Shown piece after piece: positions 6,585 to 7,809 of a stretch of DNA of 7,809 nucleotides (within the stretch, counting starts at the first letter, position 1; every line of letters begins with the position of its first letter). The notes beneath the pieces are model-generated. The model saw only the letters and a program-made list of their open reading frames with translations, did no database searches and was not told the DNA's origin. A program made the translations under genes and the position numbers. Source of the DNA: CAZFDE01 sp964517795 (GTDB lineage: Bacteria > Planctomycetota > Phycisphaerae > Sedimentisphaerales > Anaerobacaceae); NCBI GenBank assembly GCA_964517795.1, contig CAZFDE010000105.1, forward strand, positions 1-7,809. The letters are read 5' to 3'.

Positions 6585-6609
6585 GTAAAAAAACCTGATT
6601 GTTCAGGTT
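6585..6609 (-). terminator. terminator-like hairpin in the etfBA leader (possible attenuator)
   Basis: On the minus strand AACCTGA (6609-6603) pairs perfectly with TCAGGTT (6598-6592) over a 4-nt loop, and a run of Ts follows directly, ending 26 nt before the etfBA ATG. The stem is only 7 bp with three G-C pairs, so it would be a weak terminator. No gene lies upstream for it to close, so attenuation of etfBA is the simpler reading. Confidence 0.5.
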
Positions 6610-6630
6610 GATCCCAATGTGATCATTATC

Positions 6631-6663
6631 CTATACCTGATTTTTTTCATATATACCCATCAT
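6631..6663 (-). CDS. possible 10-residue leader peptide of etfBA
   Basis: On the minus strand ATG ATG GGT ... CAG GTA TAG encodes MMGIYEKNQV. The stop codon sits right after the first TCAGGT pairing element (6640-6635), so a ribosome on this frame would cover that element, as in translational attenuators. It has no Shine-Dalgarno site and no run of a single amino acid, so it may be chance. Confidence 0.2.
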   Translation of the reverse strand: MMGIYEKNQV

Positions 6664-6836
6664 CGCTTTTTTTTATATTATTCTGCTGGTCGTTATCGGA
6701 CACCGCAATGGATGCGCAAAACGCAAACCTTTATTAAATCCGATGTTATCTGTACTGTCAATTGCCAAAAAGTTGCTTTTTTCTACGTGCATTTGGCCAT
6801 AAAGCTTCTTTTTCTAAAAAAACCGCAATTTGAGGC

Positions 6837-6865
6837 TTGTCGAACGTTTTCCAGTCATATATATT
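6837..6865 (+). promoter_or_regulatory. promoter of the corrinoid-protein gene
   Basis: TTGTCG (6837-6842) and TATATT (6860-6865) are separated by 17 nt, a good sigma70-type match. The predicted start is near 6872, giving a 5' leader of about 67 nt. That is too short for a cobalamin riboswitch. Confidence 0.6.
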
Positions 6866-6874
6866 AGTGCCGTC

Positions 6875-6885
6875 TTAACGGTTAA
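6875..6885. repeat. short palindrome at the start of the corrinoid-gene transcript
   Basis: TTAAC-G-GTTAA is a perfect inverted repeat with a 1-nt centre, located just downstream of the predicted transcription start. The position would suit an operator, but 5-bp arms occur often by chance in AT-rich DNA. Confidence 0.25.
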
Positions 6886-6926
6886 CATGCAATTAGAAAG
6901 GTAAATGATATTAAAGAGATTTTGTT

Positions 6927-6932
6927 GAGGTG
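6927..6932 (+). promoter_or_regulatory. Shine-Dalgarno site that sets the ATG start at 6939
   Basis: GAGGTG lies 6 nt (all A) before ATG at 6939. The alternative upstream GTG at 6930 overlaps this site and would leave it without a ribosome binding site, so the shorter frame is preferred. Confidence 0.75.
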
Positions 6933-6938
6933 AAAAAA

Positions 6939-7565
6939 ATGGCAGATCTGAAAGCATTAGCAGATGCAATCATCAAAGGCGACCAAAACACCGCCGTCAG
7001 TATTACTCAAGCCGCGATCGACGAAGGCATGGCCCCCAAGGAGGTTCTGGATAACGGGCTGATCGCCGGGATGGATGTGATCGGCGGACGATTCAAAAAG
7101 AACGAAGTCTATATTCCCGAGGTGCTGATCTCGGCACGGGCGATGAAATCGGCGATGGGAATTCTCGAACCGGAACTGGCCAAGGCCGGCGTCAAGCCGC
7201 TGGGCAAATTCATGATCGGCACGGTTCAGGGCGACCTGCACGATATCGGCAAGAACCTCGTCGGGATGATGCTCAAGGGTGCCGGGTTCGAGGTCACCGA
7301 TCTGGGCGTGGATATCGCACCGGAGAAATTCGTCGAACAGGCCAAAGCGGCCGACCCGGACGTGATCGGGATGAGCGCACTGCTAACGACGACCATGCCG
7401 GCCATGGAAAAGACGGTCCAGGCCCTTCGCGATGCCGGCGTCAAGGCCAAGCTGATCATCGGCGGCGCACCAGTCACCCAGAACTATGCCGACAAGATCG
7501 GCGCCGACGGATATGCGGCCGATGCGGCCAGCTCCGTCGATATCGCCAAGCAACTGCTCAACTAA
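6939..7565 (+). CDS. methyltransferase cognate corrinoid protein (B12-binding)
   Basis: A 208-residue cytoplasmic protein of the MtaC/MtbC/MttC and MetH B12-domain family. These proteins carry a cobamide that takes a methyl group from a substrate-specific methyltransferase and hands it to a second methyltransferase. Residues 1-~88 are the helical cap domain (DEGMAPKEVLDNGLIAGMDVIG, EVYIPEVLISARAM). Residues ~89-208 are the Rossmann-like B12-binding domain with GTVQGDLHDIGKNL (D99-x-H101-x-x-G104; His101 is the lower cobalt ligand), S146-A-L148, and IIGGAPV with G175-G176: the full DxHxxG-SxL-GG signature. Length is typical (~205-215). The ATG at 6939 is preferred over GTG at 6930 because of the GAGGTG site. 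It appears to be monocistronic, with its own promoter and a strong terminator, and no methyltransferase adjoins it, so the substrate (methylamine, methanol, betaine or methoxy compound) cannot be named. Confidence 0.95.
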   Translation: MADLKALADAIIKGDQNTAVSITQAAIDEGMAPKEVLDNGLIAGMDVIGGRFKKNEVYIPEVLISARAMKSAMGILEPELAKAGVKPLGKFMIGTVQGDLHDIGKNLVGMMLKGAGFEVTDLGVDIAPEKFVEQAKAADPDVIGMSALLTTTMPAMEKTVQALRDAGVKAKLIIGGAPVTQNYADKIGADGYAADAASSVDIAKQLLN

Positions 7566-7587
7566 GACGCGACCTAAACTGTTTAAA

Positions 7588-7719
7588 CTAAATCAGCCCC
7601 GGCTCAACCGGGGCTGTTTTTTTGTTTTTCTGCCAAAAGGATTTCCAGTCCAGCGCCAGCAGAATTAATATAATCACCATCGGCCACATAACCATCTGTT
7701 CAAAAAAGAAACCCATCAT
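7588..7719 (-). CDS. possible 43-residue membrane microprotein
   Basis: The minus strand encodes 43 residues starting MMGFFFEQMV, with one hydrophobic segment (about residues 9-23, MVMWPMVIILILLAL), then a basic stretch with WKSFWQKNKK and a Pro-rich end. This is the layout of a single-span small membrane protein. No Shine-Dalgarno site or clear promoter is visible, and the last codons overlap the corrinoid-gene terminator on the other strand. It could be real or chance; I do not recognise a family. Confidence 0.3.
   Translation of the reverse strand: MMGFFFEQMVMWPMVIILILLALDWKSFWQKNKKTAPVEPGLI
7594..7629 (+). terminator. Rho-independent terminator of the corrinoid-protein gene
   Basis: CAGCCCCGG (7594-7602) pairs perfectly over 9 bp with CCGGGGCTG (7608-7616) around a 5-nt loop, and seven Ts, one G and five Ts follow. 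This is a strong intrinsic terminator 28 nt after the stop codon, and it closes the transcript after one gene. Confidence 0.93.
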
Positions 7720-7809
7720 GTATGCAGGTGGACATTCTTGCCAGACACCGCTATCCCGAATATTTCATAAAAATTTATAAAAAAGACTTGCGCGATGGGT
7801 TAAGTGCCT

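Larger units (their letters stand above)
6560..6938. other. divergent intergenic region between etfBA and the corrinoid-protein gene
   Basis: This AT-rich region of 379 bases holds the regulatory signals of two divergent genes. The etfBA side has a possible attenuator and leader peptide (6585-6663). The corrinoid-gene side has a promoter (6837-6865), a small palindrome and a Shine-Dalgarno site. The middle part (about 6665-6835) shows nothing I can identify beyond A/T tracts. I do not support the open frame of 82 codons on the plus strand at 6619-6867: it has no Shine-Dalgarno site, no family resemblance and the composition of the surrounding non-coding DNA. Confidence 0.6.

Noticed and set aside
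6619..6867. 82-codon frame on the plus strand between the divergent genes
   Set aside because: It has AT-rich non-coding composition, no Shine-Dalgarno site, runs through the etfBA leader signals and overlaps the corrinoid-gene promoter.
6866..6938. Cobalamin riboswitch before the corrinoid-protein gene
   Set aside because: The predicted leader is about 67 nt, much shorter than a cobalamin riboswitch, and no B12-box-like sequence is seen there or further upstream.
7760..7809. Promoter-like AT tract followed by CTTGCGC reading off the right edge
   Set aside because: It resembles the UP element plus -35 of the rRNA promoter, but the -10 region is cut off or absent and no gene is visible, so it cannot be supported.

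Overview
This window looks like chromosomal DNA from a member of the Planctomycetota, most likely the class Phycisphaerae (Sedimentisphaerales-like). That is an inference from three things: an rRNA transcription unit with no 16S gene, a secreted protein ending in dockerin-like units that carry the 'ILAxxW' signature common in that class, and a fused EtfB-EtfA protein beside an ETF:quinone oxidoreductase. I see no mobile element, CRISPR array, phage gene or plasmid function.

Bases 1-998 hold the front of an rRNA operon read leftwards: a strong sigma70-type promoter with an AT-rich upstream element, a leader of about 240 nt containing a terminator-like hairpin and a boxA-like site, tRNA-Ile(GAT), a hairpin-forming spacer with a 7-bp period, tRNA-Ala(TGC), a long spacer with a good boxA, and the first ~240 nt of 23S rRNA, which runs off the left edge. 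The 16S gene that normally precedes tRNA-Ile is absent, so in this unit 16S is unlinked from 23S.

Bases 1191-2720 (+) encode an exported protein: signal peptide, seven regular repeats of about 55 residues (probably a seven-bladed beta-propeller), and four dockerin-like calcium-loop units. Its real start is a GTG at 1191 with a good Shine-Dalgarno site.

Bases 2791-6559 (-) are a two-gene electron-transfer operon convergent with the secreted-protein gene. The promoter-proximal gene is a 697-residue EtfB-EtfA fusion with a ~100-residue linker. Four bases later comes an ETF:quinone oxidoreductase whose C-terminal domain has eight cysteines in a two-cluster ferredoxin spacing instead of the usual four. 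Together they look like a condensed FixABCX-type chain, passing electrons from flavin dehydrogenases through ETF to the quinone pool. The leader of this operon has a possible attenuator: three mutually exclusive pairing elements, a U-tract and a possible 10-codon leader peptide.

Bases 6939-7565 (+), divergent from the ETF operon, encode a stand-alone methyltransferase cognate corrinoid protein with its own promoter and a strong terminator. No methyltransferase gene is next to it. A possible 43-residue membrane microprotein lies on the opposite strand just beyond, overlapping the terminator DNA. The last ~90 bases hold no gene I can identify.
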